The notes beneath the pieces are model-generated. The model was not told where the DNA came from, made no database searches, and was given only the letters and a program-made list of their open reading frames with translations. DNA of 44,422 nt, from the NCBI RefSeq assembly GCF_008180195.1, contig NZ_VTAV01000024.1, forward strand, positions 1 through 44,422, given 5' to 3'. This DNA is from Sphingobacterium phlebotomi. GTDB lineage: Bacteria; Bacteroidota; Bacteroidia; Sphingobacteriales; Sphingobacteriaceae. A program made the position numbers and the translations under genes. Positions 32,103 through 41,261 of the stretch are shown here, one piece after another (the first letter of the stretch is position 1; each line of letters starts with the position of its first letter).

Positions 32103-32670
32103 GTCGTTTTCTGACCATACCGAAGTTATGTACATGGATCTGTGTCCATCCTTTCTCTCCTCCCTCCTCCCCATCGACATAACAGATAACATGGTATCCT
32201 TTTTTCAATAGTTGCTTTAGCTGTATAAGGGATCTTGAGCTGCTGGAGCGTACAAACTGCAGTTCGGTAGGTTTGGGCTCACGCCCGAAGCTCTTTTTGA
32301 ACTGCTGCATATACATCGGATATTGCTCTTCGAACACCTCGTCTTTCAGCAAGATGGCAATACCATGTCCGCGCCGGATAAGTGCACGCGCCATCAACGC
32401 ATAAGGCCCAATATGGAAGCATGCCCATATCCGGGGACCGTCCACCTTGGGTAGCTGTTCCTCCAGTGGTGGCAGAAAGATACGATCGGGCTTAAACGTT
32501 GCCTGTTGAAGATATTGTTGATGGATGTTGATGAGCGTCAATATGGATTCATAGCTGTCCACTAATTTCCAATGGTATAGCATCGAAGCTAGTTTGACAC
32601 TCTGGTTCCAGAAGATATGGTCATCTTTTGCCGCAGGTGTTGCCGGTAAAGTATTTGATGTGCTGTTCAT
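32089..32670 (-). pseudogene. Module 5, LpxL-like gene truncated at its 3' half
   Basis: The first about 182 residues are like the intact copies, from MNSTSNTLPATPAAKDDHIF through ACFHIGPYAL to KGWTQIHVHN. Homology stops near 32127, and the frame ends 11 foreign codons later (FGMVRKRQKPF). The KPLDVRMG and VPI...PVVL segments and the C-terminal 135 residues are missing. The 201-aa and 168-aa genes are absent too. The break lies next to the terminator of the DUF6934 pair. Confidence 0.75.
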
Positions 32671-32690
32671 AGTTGGTTTCAGTTCGTGAA

Positions 32691-32711
32691 AAGGGTGTCC
32701 GGATCACCCTT
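32691..32711 (-). terminator. Module 5 attenuator-like hairpin
   Basis: The AAGGGTG/CACCCTT stem with the TCCGGAT loop lies between the peptide gene and the truncated LpxL-like gene, as in the other modules. Confidence 0.55.
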
Positions 32712-32730
32712 GATTTGGAATTAACTTTCT

Positions 32731-32853
32731 TTAAAGGTAATACAGATTACATTTTTCCTTACTGGCAGACAGTAATGCAAGGCCTTCGTTTGCATCGACT
32801 ACATTCGAGGCTACCGTTGCTATGTTTTGGATTTCAATAATAAATTGTTCCAT
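32731..32853 (-). CDS. Module 5, 40-aa conserved peptide
   Basis: The frame is intact at 40 codons. It begins MEQFIIEIQNIATVASNVVD, continues ANEGLALL and ends SKEKCNLYYL. It differs from the module 1 peptide at a few positions (H6I, H10N, A13T, L19V and the tail), with the Cys-Asn core unchanged. Loss of both His residues on the helix face shows that these are not strictly required. No intact partner gene remains in this module. Confidence 0.6.
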   Translation of the reverse strand: MEQFIIEIQNIATVASNVVDANEGLALLSASKEKCNLYYL

Positions 32854-33042
32854 GTTCAATGTATGTATTTTGGTTTATAAAAAGCACCTATCGATCCTGG
32901 ATAGATTGCTGTGTGATCACCTAGCAAATATGCTGTATGTGAACGGAGAATTCCAAAAAAAATGTTGAACAGTAGAAAAACAGCAGTTTCGTCCCCGCGG
33001 GAAAAGGCTGAACGGAAGAAAAGTGGGGGTTTGGGGGGGAAT
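32854..33042 (-). promoter_or_regulatory. Module 5 conserved leader and promoter
   Basis: The same elements are present as in the other leaders, but the palindrome carries one change on the right arm (GTGTGATCACCTAGC). This weakens its symmetry. The conserved far end stops near GGGGGGAA. Confidence 0.55.
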
Positions 33043-33125
33043 CAAGCTCTTGATCGAACTTGGACTTACTAGTGCAACAGAAAACCATAGAACTGCTTAA
33101 ATTATTTTAAACAATGCAAATAGGG

Positions 33126-33995
33126 TTAACGTTGCCTTTTTCGGAATTCCTCTGGACTGAGACCATACTTCTTTTTGAAGAAGGTGATGAAGTACGAAGA
33201 ACTGTCAAACCCTAATTCAAATGAAATCTCGGATACGTTCTTATACGTGTGATAAAGCAGTCGCTCTGCTTCCATTAATATCCTGTCCCGGATCAACTCA
33301 CCTGCGCTCTTATTTCTTCTTTCCCTACAGATACGGTTCAGGTAATTCGTTGAGATGTTCAACTTTTCGGCATAAAATGAAGGGAACCGTTCGCTTTTGT
33401 AATACTGTTCAAGCAATTGTTCGAGTAAACGGACTTTATTCTCACGTTCTCTATTATAAGGTGTATCTACCTTAATATCGGTGCAACGGTCCAACATGCC
33501 GAGTACGATGTTCAGGTAAGAGCGTAAGATTGTTTTCGAATCTGCTCCCAAGCGTTTAAACTCATCATACATGGCATCCATCATTACACGCCATCTTGGT
33601 ACATCTATTGTATTCTCTAGATGTTTGTAAACCGAACTTCCCTTTAAAAAAGAGAAATCATGCAAAACGTTATCATTGTATCGCTTTGTAAAAAACGCGT
33701 CCGTAAAAAGCAAAATCCAACCTTTCGCTTCCTTATGTATTTCAAATGTGCAGACACTGGAAGGGTCAATGCTCAACGCCTCTCTTTTTTGAACCTCTAC
33801 GATCGACTGATCGATGGCAAATCTCCCGTCTTCGTCTTCAAAATAAATGATCGTATAGAACATTCTTTGATGGGGTAAGGACAGGATACTATACTGTTGG
33901 TTAAAGTTGTGAAGTGGCGAAATGATAAACCCTATATTGGAGCTTTCCAAATCCTCCAGTGTCAAAACGTTGATTTCTTCTGTTCTGACAACCAT
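33126..33995 (-). CDS. AraC-family transcriptional regulator
   Basis: The 289-residue protein has an N-terminal cupin-like sensing domain of about 180 residues (LTLEDLESSNIGFIISPLHN). A C-terminal AraC/XylS double helix-turn-helix follows, with FYAEKLNISTNYLNRICRER and the signature NVSEISFELGFDSSSYFITF near the end, finishing GLSPEEFRKRQR. The ligand is unknown. It lies between module 5 and the copper-handling locus and may regulate the latter. Position is the only evidence for that. Confidence 0.88.
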   Translation of the reverse strand: MVVRTEEINVLTLEDLESSNIGFIISPLHNFNQQYSILSLPHQRMFYTIIYFEDEDGRFAIDQSIVEVQKREALSIDPSSVCTFEIHKEAKGWILLFTDAFFTKRYNDNVLHDFSFLKGSSVYKHLENTIDVPRWRVMMDAMYDEFKRLGADSKTILRSYLNIVLGMLDRCTDIKVDTPYNRERENKVRLLEQLLEQYYKSERFPSFYAEKLNISTNYLNRICRERRNKSAGELIRDRILMEAERLLYHTYKNVSEISFELGFDSSSYFITFFKKKYGLSPEEFRKRQR

Positions 33996-34034
33996 AATAG
34001 TAGTACCTTAACTTAATAATAATCGATAGATTAA

Positions 34035-34412
34035 TTAGCTAAGTAATACCGGCGGTTTGAAAATACCAAAACAGAATCCCTCAGAGAGCGGTTCAGAAGA
34101 AATTGGCGTAACAAAAATAGCCTGAACAGGCTGTTGGGTGGACTTTTTGTGGTTCAGATCGAAGACAGGCAAGACCATAACAACCTCGAGCAACTTAATC
34201 TTAATCTGTGTATCACTGTTATTTTTTTCCTCTTTAATTTTCTCTTCCAGATAACAGGACCCTTTACATACCGGAATGGTCTCAAATCGATTGATACATA
34301 GTTGGCTTGTGATGTAATCGTGGTTGATCTTAAAGCCCAGATAAATCCATATACTACCCGTAGACTGAATGATAACAGCCAAAAGCAACGATATGTACAT
34401 GAATTTTCTCAA
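34035..34412 (-). CDS. Small exported protein with Cys motif, copper-locus type
   Basis: The 125-residue product starts at a TTG, giving MRKFMYISLLLAVIIQSTGS, a typical membrane-targeting segment. An ATG four codons later is the alternative. After it comes YITSQLCINRFETIPVCKGS followed by CYLEEKI, giving the pattern LCxNR, then CxGxCxLxxK. The plus-strand protein at 35914-36294 has the same pattern. Three conserved Cys next to SCO proteins suggest a copper- or disulfide-handling role in the periplasm, but the family is uncharacterised to my knowledge. It ends the minus-strand unit, 22 nt after the SCO gene. Confidence 0.65.
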   Translation of the reverse strand: MRKFMYISLLLAVIIQSTGSIWIYLGFKINHDYITSQLCINRFETIPVCKGSCYLEEKIKEEKNNSDTQIKIKLLEVVMVLPVFDLNHKKSTQQPVQAIFVTPISSEPLSEGFCFGIFKPPVLLS

Positions 34413-34434
34413 AACTGTGCGAATCTAATAAAAT

Positions 34435-35040
34435 TTAATTTTCCTTTCTTAGTATGGCGATGTCTTTCAAAAGTCTTTTTGTTTCGTCTTCTCGGGTTCC
34501 ATCGTATACACCCCTGACATGAAATTCTTTGTCTGCTAAAAGAAGTCCGCCACTGTGCGTAAAACCGCCGGGAGCCAAACTGTCGGGGTGTGCAATAGCA
34601 TAGTAGGATTTTTCCGCCAAACGCATAACTTCTTCTTGATTTCCATAGAGAAAATGCCATTTGTCACGTGTACCTCCAATTCTATTTGCGTAAGCTTTTA
34701 AGGCGGGAATGCTGTCACGTTTTGGATCTATGCTGTAGGAAAGCAGAACCACATCGTCCATGTTCTGGGTTTTATCCTGCACTTCTTTCATCTGAACGTT
34801 CATCTGTGGACAAATGGTGGGACATGACAGAAAAATAAACGAAGCGACGTGAATCTTACCTTTTAAACTATTCTTGGAAATTTCCACACTATCTTGATTA
34901 AGCATCGCAAACGAATCGATTACCGGATAAATGGTCGTATCTCCATGCACTATAGGAGTGCCTAAATAGGGCAACCTGCTCTCCTGGCAACAGGTTAAAC
35001 TGAACGCTATCCATAACAGTAGAAAGATTCTCGTCATCAT
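34435..35040 (-). CDS. SCO1/SenC-family copper chaperone lipoprotein (minus strand)
   Basis: The longest frame begins at 35112, but the -7 box TATATTTG at 35072-35079 lies inside it, so I place the start at the ATG ending at 35040. The product (MMTRIFLLLWIAFSLTCC) then begins with a lipoprotein signal. The SCO fold has the CxxxC copper site in SCPTICPQMN and the distal His in PGGFTHSGGLLLAD, followed by HVRGVYDGTRED. SCO proteins deliver copper or manage thiols for cytochrome oxidase and other cuproproteins. A second SCO gene is transcribed divergently. Confidence 0.88.
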   Translation of the reverse strand: MMTRIFLLLWIAFSLTCCQESRLPYLGTPIVHGDTTIYPVIDSFAMLNQDSVEISKNSLKGKIHVASFIFLSCPTICPQMNVQMKEVQDKTQNMDDVVLLSYSIDPKRDSIPALKAYANRIGGTRDKWHFLYGNQEEVMRLAEKSYYAIAHPDSLAPGGFTHSGGLLLADKEFHVRGVYDGTREDETKRLLKDIAILRKEN

Positions 35041-35071
35041 AAAGCTCGAATAAATACGATGGAATTTCATC

Positions 35072-35079
35072 CAAATATA
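35072..35079 (-). promoter_or_regulatory. -7 box (TATATTTG) of the minus-strand SCO gene
   Basis: The perfect octamer on the minus strand predicts a transcript start near 35065. This excludes the upstream start codons of the SCO frame. A clear -33 TTTG was not found at the ideal distance. Confidence 0.5.
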
Positions 35080-35178
35080 GGATTTCTTCTCCTGAATTCT
35101 TTTGATGATCATACAAGATATGTAATGTAAGATGCATTTTGCACGAAAACCTAAATCAATGACACGCTTATGTAAATA

Positions 35179-35206
35179 TTTGAAAATATATAGAGTGGTA
35201 ACTTTG
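35179..35206 (+). promoter_or_regulatory. Promoter of the plus-strand copper operon
   Basis: TTTG at 35179-35182 and a perfect -7 box TAACTTTG at 35199-35206 are separated by 16 nt. The start codon at 35246 follows after a leader of about 35 nt. All genes from here to the superoxide dismutase run in the same direction with short gaps. Confidence 0.65.
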
Positions 35207-35245
35207 TATGCGATTTTAAAGCGATCGAATATAAAGTAAAAATAT

Positions 35246-35899
35246 ATGCAGTCTTTTCAATTTTTCACATCATGGTCGTTGCTTTTTGGTACCCTTATCC
35301 TCTATTCTTGTGTGGGGCAGGGAAACGACAAGGATCTTCCTATATTAGGGGAGAACGAAATTGTTTCGGTCGAAAAAGATGGTAAGACCGCGACCGATAC
35401 CATCTACCATAGCATACCTGCATTCCGTTTTGTTGACCAGGATAGTATTTGGGTTTCTAATGATGACTTAGCGGACAAGATATATCTAGCAGATTTTTTC
35501 TTCACCCGTTGCCCTACAATATGCCCGTTGCTCGCCAAAAACATGCTGATTATTGCAAAGGAGTTCGCGGATGAAAAGCGTTTTGTCATTTTGTCACATA
35601 CTATTGATGAGAAACATGATACCCCGGCTGTGCTAAGTGATTACGCACAAAAACTTGGAGCACCGTCAAACTGGCGGTTTTTAAACGGCCCTCAGGAGGC
35701 TGTTTACCACATAGCTGGAAAAGACGGTTACTTTTCGTATGCTGAGGAAACCCCTGATATTCCAGGAGGCTTTGACCATAGCGGTGCTTTTACTTTGGTA
35801 GATACCAATGGCCATGTTCGGGGTGTCTACGATGGCACCCGTGAAGAAGAAGCAAAAAAAGCAATAGAAGATATACGAAAATTATTGGCACAACTATAA
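35246..35899 (+). CDS. SCO1/SenC-family copper chaperone lipoprotein (plus strand)
   Basis: The 217-residue protein has a lipoprotein signal (SLLFGTLILYSC, lipidated Cys near 22). Its thioredoxin-like SCO domain has the copper-binding CPTICP in FFTRCPTICPLLAKN and the His in PGGFDHSGAFTLVD, followed by HVRGVYDGTREEE. Similarity to the divergent SCO protein suggests a duplication in which each copy took one of two small Cys-motif partners. It begins the plus-strand operon that continues to MbnP/MauG genes. Confidence 0.88.
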   Translation: MQSFQFFTSWSLLFGTLILYSCVGQGNDKDLPILGENEIVSVEKDGKTATDTIYHSIPAFRFVDQDSIWVSNDDLADKIYLADFFFTRCPTICPLLAKNMLIIAKEFADEKRFVILSHTIDEKHDTPAVLSDYAQKLGAPSNWRFLNGPQEAVYHIAGKDGYFSYAEETPDIPGGFDHSGAFTLVDTNGHVRGVYDGTREEEAKKAIEDIRKLLAQL

Positions 35900-35913
35900 T
35901 AATTTAAATAGCG

Positions 35914-36294
35914 TTGAAAAGGACCCTTTCATTCATACTACTTTTATCACTGGCTTACCAATGTTTGGGAAGTATGGGGATATTTGTGTGGTTTGAAAGC
36001 AACCGATCCTATATTGCGAAAGTGCTTTGTGAAAACAGAGCCAGACCCGAAATGCATTGCAATGGGCAATGTGTACTCATGAAAAAACTCAAAGCGCTGG
36101 AAGAGAAATCATCAGAAAAGAATCTACCCCAGCATGTAAAATACGAAACGTTCCTTTGCGTGATCCAGGACTGGCTGGCCATGCCCGAAGGAATATCTAT
36201 TCCTTTAGAGAATAAATATATAACGTATTATAACGCTTACTACAGCTTTATACATTATAAAAATAACTTTCGCCCTCCTCGATTCAACGCCTAA
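35914..36294 (+). CDS. Small exported protein with Cys motif, second copy
   Basis: The 126-residue product starts with TTG (MKRTLSFILLLSLAYQCLGS), since no ATG lies near the beginning of the hydrophobic segment. The motif YIAKVLCENRARPEMHCNGQ followed by CVLMKKL repeats the LCxNR/CxGxC pattern of the minus-strand protein at 34035-34412. The C-terminal half differs, ending in a His-poor, aromatic tail (NNFRPPRFNA). The gene follows the SCO gene by 14 nt. A role in copper delivery is inferred from context. Confidence 0.65.
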   Translation: MKRTLSFILLLSLAYQCLGSMGIFVWFESNRSYIAKVLCENRARPEMHCNGQCVLMKKLKALEEKSSEKNLPQHVKYETFLCVIQDWLAMPEGISIPLENKYITYYNAYYSFIHYKNNFRPPRFNA

Positions 36295-36391
36295 TTTATT
36301 CCTAGAACATTACTAGTGCTGTGTCTGGCCGAAGATGCTTTTATCTTGTCGGTAGGCAATACAGCGATTTTGGCATTGAATAAAATCGAAA

Positions 36392-37237
36392 ATGAAACCA
36401 TTTTACTTTAGAAAGACATCTATGCTTTTTAGCGTAACGGCTATGGCATTGGTGTACAGTTTGACCGGGTGCGGAAACAATACACAGAACCAACAGGAAA
36501 ATAAAACGATCGACACGACAGGTACCCCTGTTGATATGAACGCTTTAACCAAAATTGCAGATACCACATTAAGTGACATGAAGGTCAGTGTATTTGCGCA
36601 GGACAGTCTGACCAGCAAAAACGAAACGATCTATATGCAGGTCACAAATCTCGAAGGAAATCCTGTTGCAGATGCCGACGTTGACTATGATGTCATCATG
36701 GACATGGGCATGATGTCCCATGGAGGGCTTTATTACCCGTTGGTCGATCTGGGCAATGGAGTGTATAAAGCCGAAGTGGTCTTCATCATGGCCAATATGG
36801 ATGACATGGGCAAGGGTTGGATGTTGAATGCCGTGCTTGACAAAAAAGATAGTTTATCGTTTCTACTCCCCGTTTCAGAGGCTAAATATGCACGGACTAT
36901 CCCCGTTGGGACCAAAGATGACGGACGTGTATTCGTTAGTCTATTGCTACCTAATGAAGTAAAAGCCGGAAGCCAACCCGTTGACTTTACGTTGCACAAA
37001 ATGGAGCACAACGTTTTTCCTGCTCTGGATAATTATACAATTGAGGTAGAACCTATCATGCCCGACATGGGACATGGCTCGCCTAACAACGAAGCCGCCA
37101 CAGGCAAGGGGAATGGGAGATATAAAGGTACAGTCAATTTTACCATGAAGGGCTCTTGGACAATGAAAGTGAGTCTGTTCAAAAACGGAGAAAAGGTATC
37201 GCAGGAGGAGCTGGTATTTCCTGTAGAGGTTAAATAA
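36392..37237 (+). CDS. YtkA/FixH-like lipoprotein with two domains
   Basis: The 281-residue lipoprotein (signal ending SLTGCG) appears to have two related beta-sandwich domains. The first has MDMGMMSHGGLYYPLVDLGN and GVYKAEVVFIM. The second has VEPIMPDMGHGSPNN and GRYKGTVNFTMKGSWTM. The MPxMGH pattern is characteristic of YtkA-like/FixH-like domains and of copper-related periplasmic proteins. It lies between the SCO pair and the MbnP/MauG genes, and probably binds or presents copper to them. The alternative is a structural partner of the outer-membrane protein downstream. Confidence 0.75.
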   Translation: MKPFYFRKTSMLFSVTAMALVYSLTGCGNNTQNQQENKTIDTTGTPVDMNALTKIADTTLSDMKVSVFAQDSLTSKNETIYMQVTNLEGNPVADADVDYDVIMDMGMMSHGGLYYPLVDLGNGVYKAEVVFIMANMDDMGKGWMLNAVLDKKDSLSFLLPVSEAKYARTIPVGTKDDGRVFVSLLLPNEVKAGSQPVDFTLHKMEHNVFPALDNYTIEVEPIMPDMGHGSPNNEAATGKGNGRYKGTVNFTMKGSWTMKVSLFKNGEKVSQEELVFPVEVK

Positions 37238-37269
37238 GTAACAAATCAATTCGTACAATAATTAGAGAA

Positions 37270-38142
37270 ATGAAAAAGCAGAATTTATTCTTTGTGGCTG
37301 CTGCCACATTGGTTTTCACATCCTGTGAAAAAACCGAAATTAAAGAAGTTGAAAAAATCGTTTACGCTGAGCAGGCGGGAACATTGGCATTGTCATTTGA
37401 CGCACGATATGCCGACGCAGATTTTGAACTGAACAAAAAATATCCTCATCAACTCGTCAATTCGAACGGAACGTATGACCTGGAGTTCGAATTTAGCCGT
37501 CTACGCTATTGGGTGAGCAATGTCAAACTGGTTGACAAAGATAACAAGGAGCACGCCATACCTGATTCCTATTACTTGGTCGAAGAAACCAATGAGATTG
37601 CTGTACAGCATTTGGTCGGTGGAGAGAAATATCCGGCAACTAAGCGCGAGGAAGTAACGATCAAAGACATTCCTTCGGGTGAATATAAAGCCATTAAATT
37701 CTCTATCGGTGTAGATCAAAAATACAATGATAATATCGCTTTGACAGCAGGTGAACTCGGATCACTGAACGGTATGGGTGTCAGCGATGGCTGGATGTGG
37801 TTTACCAGTTATAAATTCCTAACCCTGGCCGGCACCATTTATTGGGCAGAAGGGACACCGAATTCGAAAGCGCTATCTTGGGAGACCGGTTCAAATGAAC
37901 TGTTTGATGGGGCCGAAAAAACAGTGGAGCTGACAACACCGCTGAAAATCGATGCCCAAAATTCAGGTAAAGTTCTATTTAACGTAGATGTAAAAGAGCT
38001 GATTTCCGCTACAGATCTACCTTGGGTCAACAACAGCATTGGTCAGAACAAAAAAGATCTGATGATCGCTTTTCGTGACGCTTTCTTAAGTAAATCTTTA
38101 ACATTCAAAGAAGCGGGTTCTGTTTCTGTTGAAGCTGATTAA
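37270..38142 (+). CDS. mbnP: MbnP-family copper-binding lipoprotein, copy 1
   Basis: The 290-residue product has a lipoprotein signal (ATLVFTSC, Cys near 19). Its MbnP-like core includes LEFEFSRLRYWVSNVKLVDK, SGEYKAIKFSIGVDQKYN and the Trp-rich segment GWMWFTSYKF, in which a Trp is the likely target of oxidation. In studied systems MbnP binds copper after a diheme MauG-type enzyme (MbnH) converts a Trp to kynurenine. The MauG gene follows with a 1-nt overlap (TAATG), which fits such a pair. The gene symbol follows the family name. Orthology to the methanobactin-linked gene is not implied. Confidence 0.82.
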   Translation: MKKQNLFFVAAATLVFTSCEKTEIKEVEKIVYAEQAGTLALSFDARYADADFELNKKYPHQLVNSNGTYDLEFEFSRLRYWVSNVKLVDKDNKEHAIPDSYYLVEETNEIAVQHLVGGEKYPATKREEVTIKDIPSGEYKAIKFSIGVDQKYNDNIALTAGELGSLNGMGVSDGWMWFTSYKFLTLAGTIYWAEGTPNSKALSWETGSNELFDGAEKTVELTTPLKIDAQNSGKVLFNVDVKELISATDLPWVNNSIGQNKKDLMIAFRDAFLSKSLTFKEAGSVSVEAD

Positions 38143-39263
38143 TGTCAGTAACGAGAAAAGATAAATATAGCAAAGGAGTCTTCATCGTGTTGGTATTTCT
38201 GCTGGGATTATTCTCCTGTTCAAAGGACGATGATCCGGTGATTGCCGATGAGGAGAAGACTCCTTTTACTTTGCGCCAACCTACATTTTTTCCCAAAGCG
38301 GTCGAATCTGCTGTTGATCCGAAAACGGGTCTGCCCTCAAACCCACTCACCAAAGCGGGAGTTGAATTGGGTCGAAGACTTTTCTTTGACCCTATCCTAT
38401 CAGCCAATAAGCAAGTTTCTTGTGGGAGCTGTCATCATCAGGGCAAGGCCTTTTCCGATGGGCTGGCGATCACAACTGCCGGAGTATCGGGTAAGCCTTT
38501 GGAGCGGCACTCGCCCACATTGATCAATCTGGCATGGACCGACAAAGGTTTTTTTTGGGACGGCGGTTCAACCAATCTGGAGTCGCAGGCATTTGGTCCG
38601 CTGACACATGTGGATGAGATGGGCATGTATTTACCTGTTCTTGTAGAGCGTTTACTAGCGGATGCCACATACGTGGAGTTATTTCTAAAAGCGTTCGGAG
38701 AATTACCCAGCGAACACCGGACTGCTATGGCACTATCGCAATTTCAACGGATACTGGTTTCCGCAGATACCCCATACGACTTATATCGTCGGGGGGAACA
38801 GCCCGATGCACTATCTGCCGATCAGCTTCGTGGACTAAGTCTCGTTCGTCAAAAGTGTGGCAGTTGCCACGCTGGCGAGCTGTTTACAGATAATAGTTTT
38901 CATAACAACGGTATAGATGATGATTTCGGTGATGGATCGCATGAGGGTATTTATTGGGGCAGATACCGTATTACCTACAATCCATTGGATTTAGGGGCTT
39001 TCAAAACACCCACGCTGCGCAACGTGATGGTGAGCGCGCCCTATATGCATGACGGACGTTTCAAAACAATAGATGAAGTCCTGAACCATTATCGTTTTGG
39101 TATCAAAGACACCCCTGTTACCGTCGCTGTATTATACCAGAACGGTGAACAGGTCGGCATACCTATGACAGACCGGGAAGCTGAAGACATAAAAGCATTT
39201 TTAAATGCGTTGACCGATGATAAATTTTTGAACAACAGAGAGTTTTCAAATCCCTTTAATTAA
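38142..39263 (+). CDS. mbnH: Diheme cytochrome c peroxidase/MauG-family (MbnH-like) lipoprotein, copy 1
   Basis: The 373-residue protein has a lipoprotein signal (LGLFSC) and two CXXCH heme sites, CGSCH at 94-98 and CGSCH at 239-243, matching the MauG/CCP fold. Its start codon overlaps the stop of the MbnP gene. In the MbnH/MbnP pair the enzyme uses peroxide to oxidise a Trp of its partner. The adjacency here supports this reading over a simple peroxidase. Cytochrome c peroxidase is the alternative and cannot be excluded. Confidence 0.82.
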   Translation: MSVTRKDKYSKGVFIVLVFLLGLFSCSKDDDPVIADEEKTPFTLRQPTFFPKAVESAVDPKTGLPSNPLTKAGVELGRRLFFDPILSANKQVSCGSCHHQGKAFSDGLAITTAGVSGKPLERHSPTLINLAWTDKGFFWDGGSTNLESQAFGPLTHVDEMGMYLPVLVERLLADATYVELFLKAFGELPSEHRTAMALSQFQRILVSADTPYDLYRRGEQPDALSADQLRGLSLVRQKCGSCHAGELFTDNSFHNNGIDDDFGDGSHEGIYWGRYRITYNPLDLGAFKTPTLRNVMVSAPYMHDGRFKTIDEVLNHYRFGIKDTPVTVAVLYQNGEQVGIPMTDREAEDIKAFLNALTDDKFLNNREFSNPFN

Positions 39264-39268
39264 CTTAT

Positions 39269-40168
39269 ATGAGAGAGATCAAGATAAAAATAAACTGGAA
39301 GAATATGCTAACCGCTTTTATAGCGTGCTGCTTTCTACTATCTGCCTGTAAAAAGGATGACGATATTATCGACGAAAATAAAATGGGCGATTTTTCCATT
39401 GAATTTGACCACATTGTCGGAGAAGACCGGTTCTACATCGATCCCAATTATCTGTACCGAAATGCCAAAGGCGAACAGTTCAGCATTCGCATCCTGATGT
39501 ACTATATCAGCAACATCAAACTTTACAAAGCAGACGGAAGCAGCTATACGGTTCCGCAGGACAACAGTTACTTTATGGTAAATGGAGCAGACAGGACCAC
39601 TCGTTTTACGAAGGTCAAAGTACCAGAAGGTGACTATACGAAAGTTGAGTTTATGATCGGGGTCGATCAGGAAAGAAACATGATGCCCATGGAACGCAGG
39701 ACCGGCGTACTCTCTTTCAATCCGGGAGAAGGACATGCAGGCATGTTCTGGACGTGGAGCCAAGGCTACATCTTCTTCAAACTGGAGGGAAACAGTGATG
39801 TGGTATCCGACGATCAAAGTGGTGATCCGACAGGAAACAAGCAATTCAAATATCATATCGGAGGTTTCGGTTACCCTTTTGATGACCCCGAAGCGATGAA
39901 TAATATTAAGATCATCACCGTAGACTTAACGAAGACAAGTGGAGACCATTTGGCACATGTCCGGGAAGGTTTGAGAAGCAATGTACATTTAATGGTCGAT
40001 GTGATGCAGATCTTTAACGGCCCGTATAAGTTGAGTATCGCGGATAAACCCAACGTGATGTTCAACAAAGAGGACAGTGGTCATATCGCTGGTAATTTTG
40101 CTTCCCTATTTACGCACGACCATAGTGAGAACTATGTGCGAAGTGAGGAAGAACTCTCCTCGAATTAA
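39269..40168 (+). CDS. mbnP: MbnP-family copper-binding lipoprotein, copy 2
   Basis: The 299-residue lipoprotein (signal ending LLSACKK) has the MbnP core: FSIRILMYYISNIKLYKADG, GDYTKVEFMIGVDQERNMMP and the Trp pair in AGMFWTWSQGYIFFKLEG. His residues near the end (AGNFASLFTHDHSENYV) may add copper ligands. It is followed after 15 nt by a second MauG-type gene. The two MbnP copies are clearly paralogous but quite diverged, so they may serve different enzymes. Confidence 0.82.
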   Translation: MREIKIKINWKNMLTAFIACCFLLSACKKDDDIIDENKMGDFSIEFDHIVGEDRFYIDPNYLYRNAKGEQFSIRILMYYISNIKLYKADGSSYTVPQDNSYFMVNGADRTTRFTKVKVPEGDYTKVEFMIGVDQERNMMPMERRTGVLSFNPGEGHAGMFWTWSQGYIFFKLEGNSDVVSDDQSGDPTGNKQFKYHIGGFGYPFDDPEAMNNIKIITVDLTKTSGDHLAHVREGLRSNVHLMVDVMQIFNGPYKLSIADKPNVMFNKEDSGHIAGNFASLFTHDHSENYVRSEEELSSN

Positions 40169-40183
40169 TTAAACAAAGAAGGG

Positions 40184-41251
40184 ATGAAAAAGATATGGGT
40201 ACTTACTTTGATTCTTGGTCTGATATGGGCCTGTAAGAAAGGGAATGACATTATAGAGGATGAGGAAATATTTGTTGGCTTTGTGCAGCCTTCGAACTTT
40301 CCTAAACCCGCCTATGATCTTTCCAGAAATCCGGTGACCAAAGAGGGTTTTGAATTGGGAAAAAAGTTATTCTATGAGCCGCGACTTTCGAGAAACAACA
40401 CCATCGCTTGCGGGAGCTGCCATATACAGGGTGCTGGATTTACGCACCACGGCCATGACGTCAGCCATGGGATCGATGACCGACTTGGAACACGTAACCC
40501 CATGCCCATCATGAACCTAGCTTGGCACAGCGAGTTCTTTTGGGATGGAGGGGTATATGATCTTGATTTTTCTGCGGTAAATGCGATACACAGTGAAGTA
40601 GAAATGGATGAGACCGTGACCAACGTTTTGCTGAAACTAAGAGCACGCCCGGAATATCCGGTACTTTTCAAGAAAGCTTTCGGCACGGAGGAGATTACCG
40701 ATGTGTTGTTTTTTAAGGCGTTGTCACAGTTTATGCTTATGGCTACCAGCAGTGATTCCAAATACGATAAGGTGATGCGTCAGGAAGACGGAGCTACTTT
40801 TTCTGAATCGGAGACACGCGGCTATTTATTTTTTAAGAATAATTGTGGAAGTTGTCACAAAGAGCCCTTGTTCACGGATCTGAGCTACCGAAACAATGGG
40901 ATACGACCCAACCGAAGTGATGACAAAGGACGCGCTATTGTAACCGGAAACGAGAATGACGAATACAAATTTAAGGTGCCTTCATTGCGGAATCTCTCCT
41001 TTACGGCGCCCTATACACATGATGGGCGTTACCTTACCGTCAGCCGTATGCTCGATCATTACCGTCATGACATGGTTGATTCACCAACATTAGACCCATT
41101 ATTCAGACAAACGACCGGCATATTGGGTATTACCATGACTGAGGAAGAGAAAACGGATTTGATGGCCTTTCTGAAAACATTGGAAGACCCGGCCTTTCTG
41201 TCAAAAAAATTACTTTCAGAACCGTTCGGCTCTGATTTTATAGTCAATTAA
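40184..41251 (+). CDS. mbnH: Diheme cytochrome c peroxidase/MauG-family (MbnH-like) lipoprotein, copy 2
   Basis: The 355-residue protein has a lipoprotein signal (LGLIWACKK). Its two heme sites are CGSCHIQG (76-80) and CGSCHKEP (221-225), with the family segment SLRNLSFTAPYTHDGRYLTV. It pairs with the second MbnP gene, as copy 1 does with the first. It differs from copy 1 in the region between the hemes (GHDVSHGIDDRLGTRN). Confidence 0.82.
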   Translation: MKKIWVLTLILGLIWACKKGNDIIEDEEIFVGFVQPSNFPKPAYDLSRNPVTKEGFELGKKLFYEPRLSRNNTIACGSCHIQGAGFTHHGHDVSHGIDDRLGTRNPMPIMNLAWHSEFFWDGGVYDLDFSAVNAIHSEVEMDETVTNVLLKLRARPEYPVLFKKAFGTEEITDVLFFKALSQFMLMATSSDSKYDKVMRQEDGATFSESETRGYLFFKNNCGSCHKEPLFTDLSYRNNGIRPNRSDDKGRAIVTGNENDEYKFKVPSLRNLSFTAPYTHDGRYLTVSRMLDHYRHDMVDSPTLDPLFRQTTGILGITMTEEEKTDLMAFLKTLEDPAFLSKKLLSEPFGSDFIVN

Positions 41252-41261
41252 CTATTTGAAT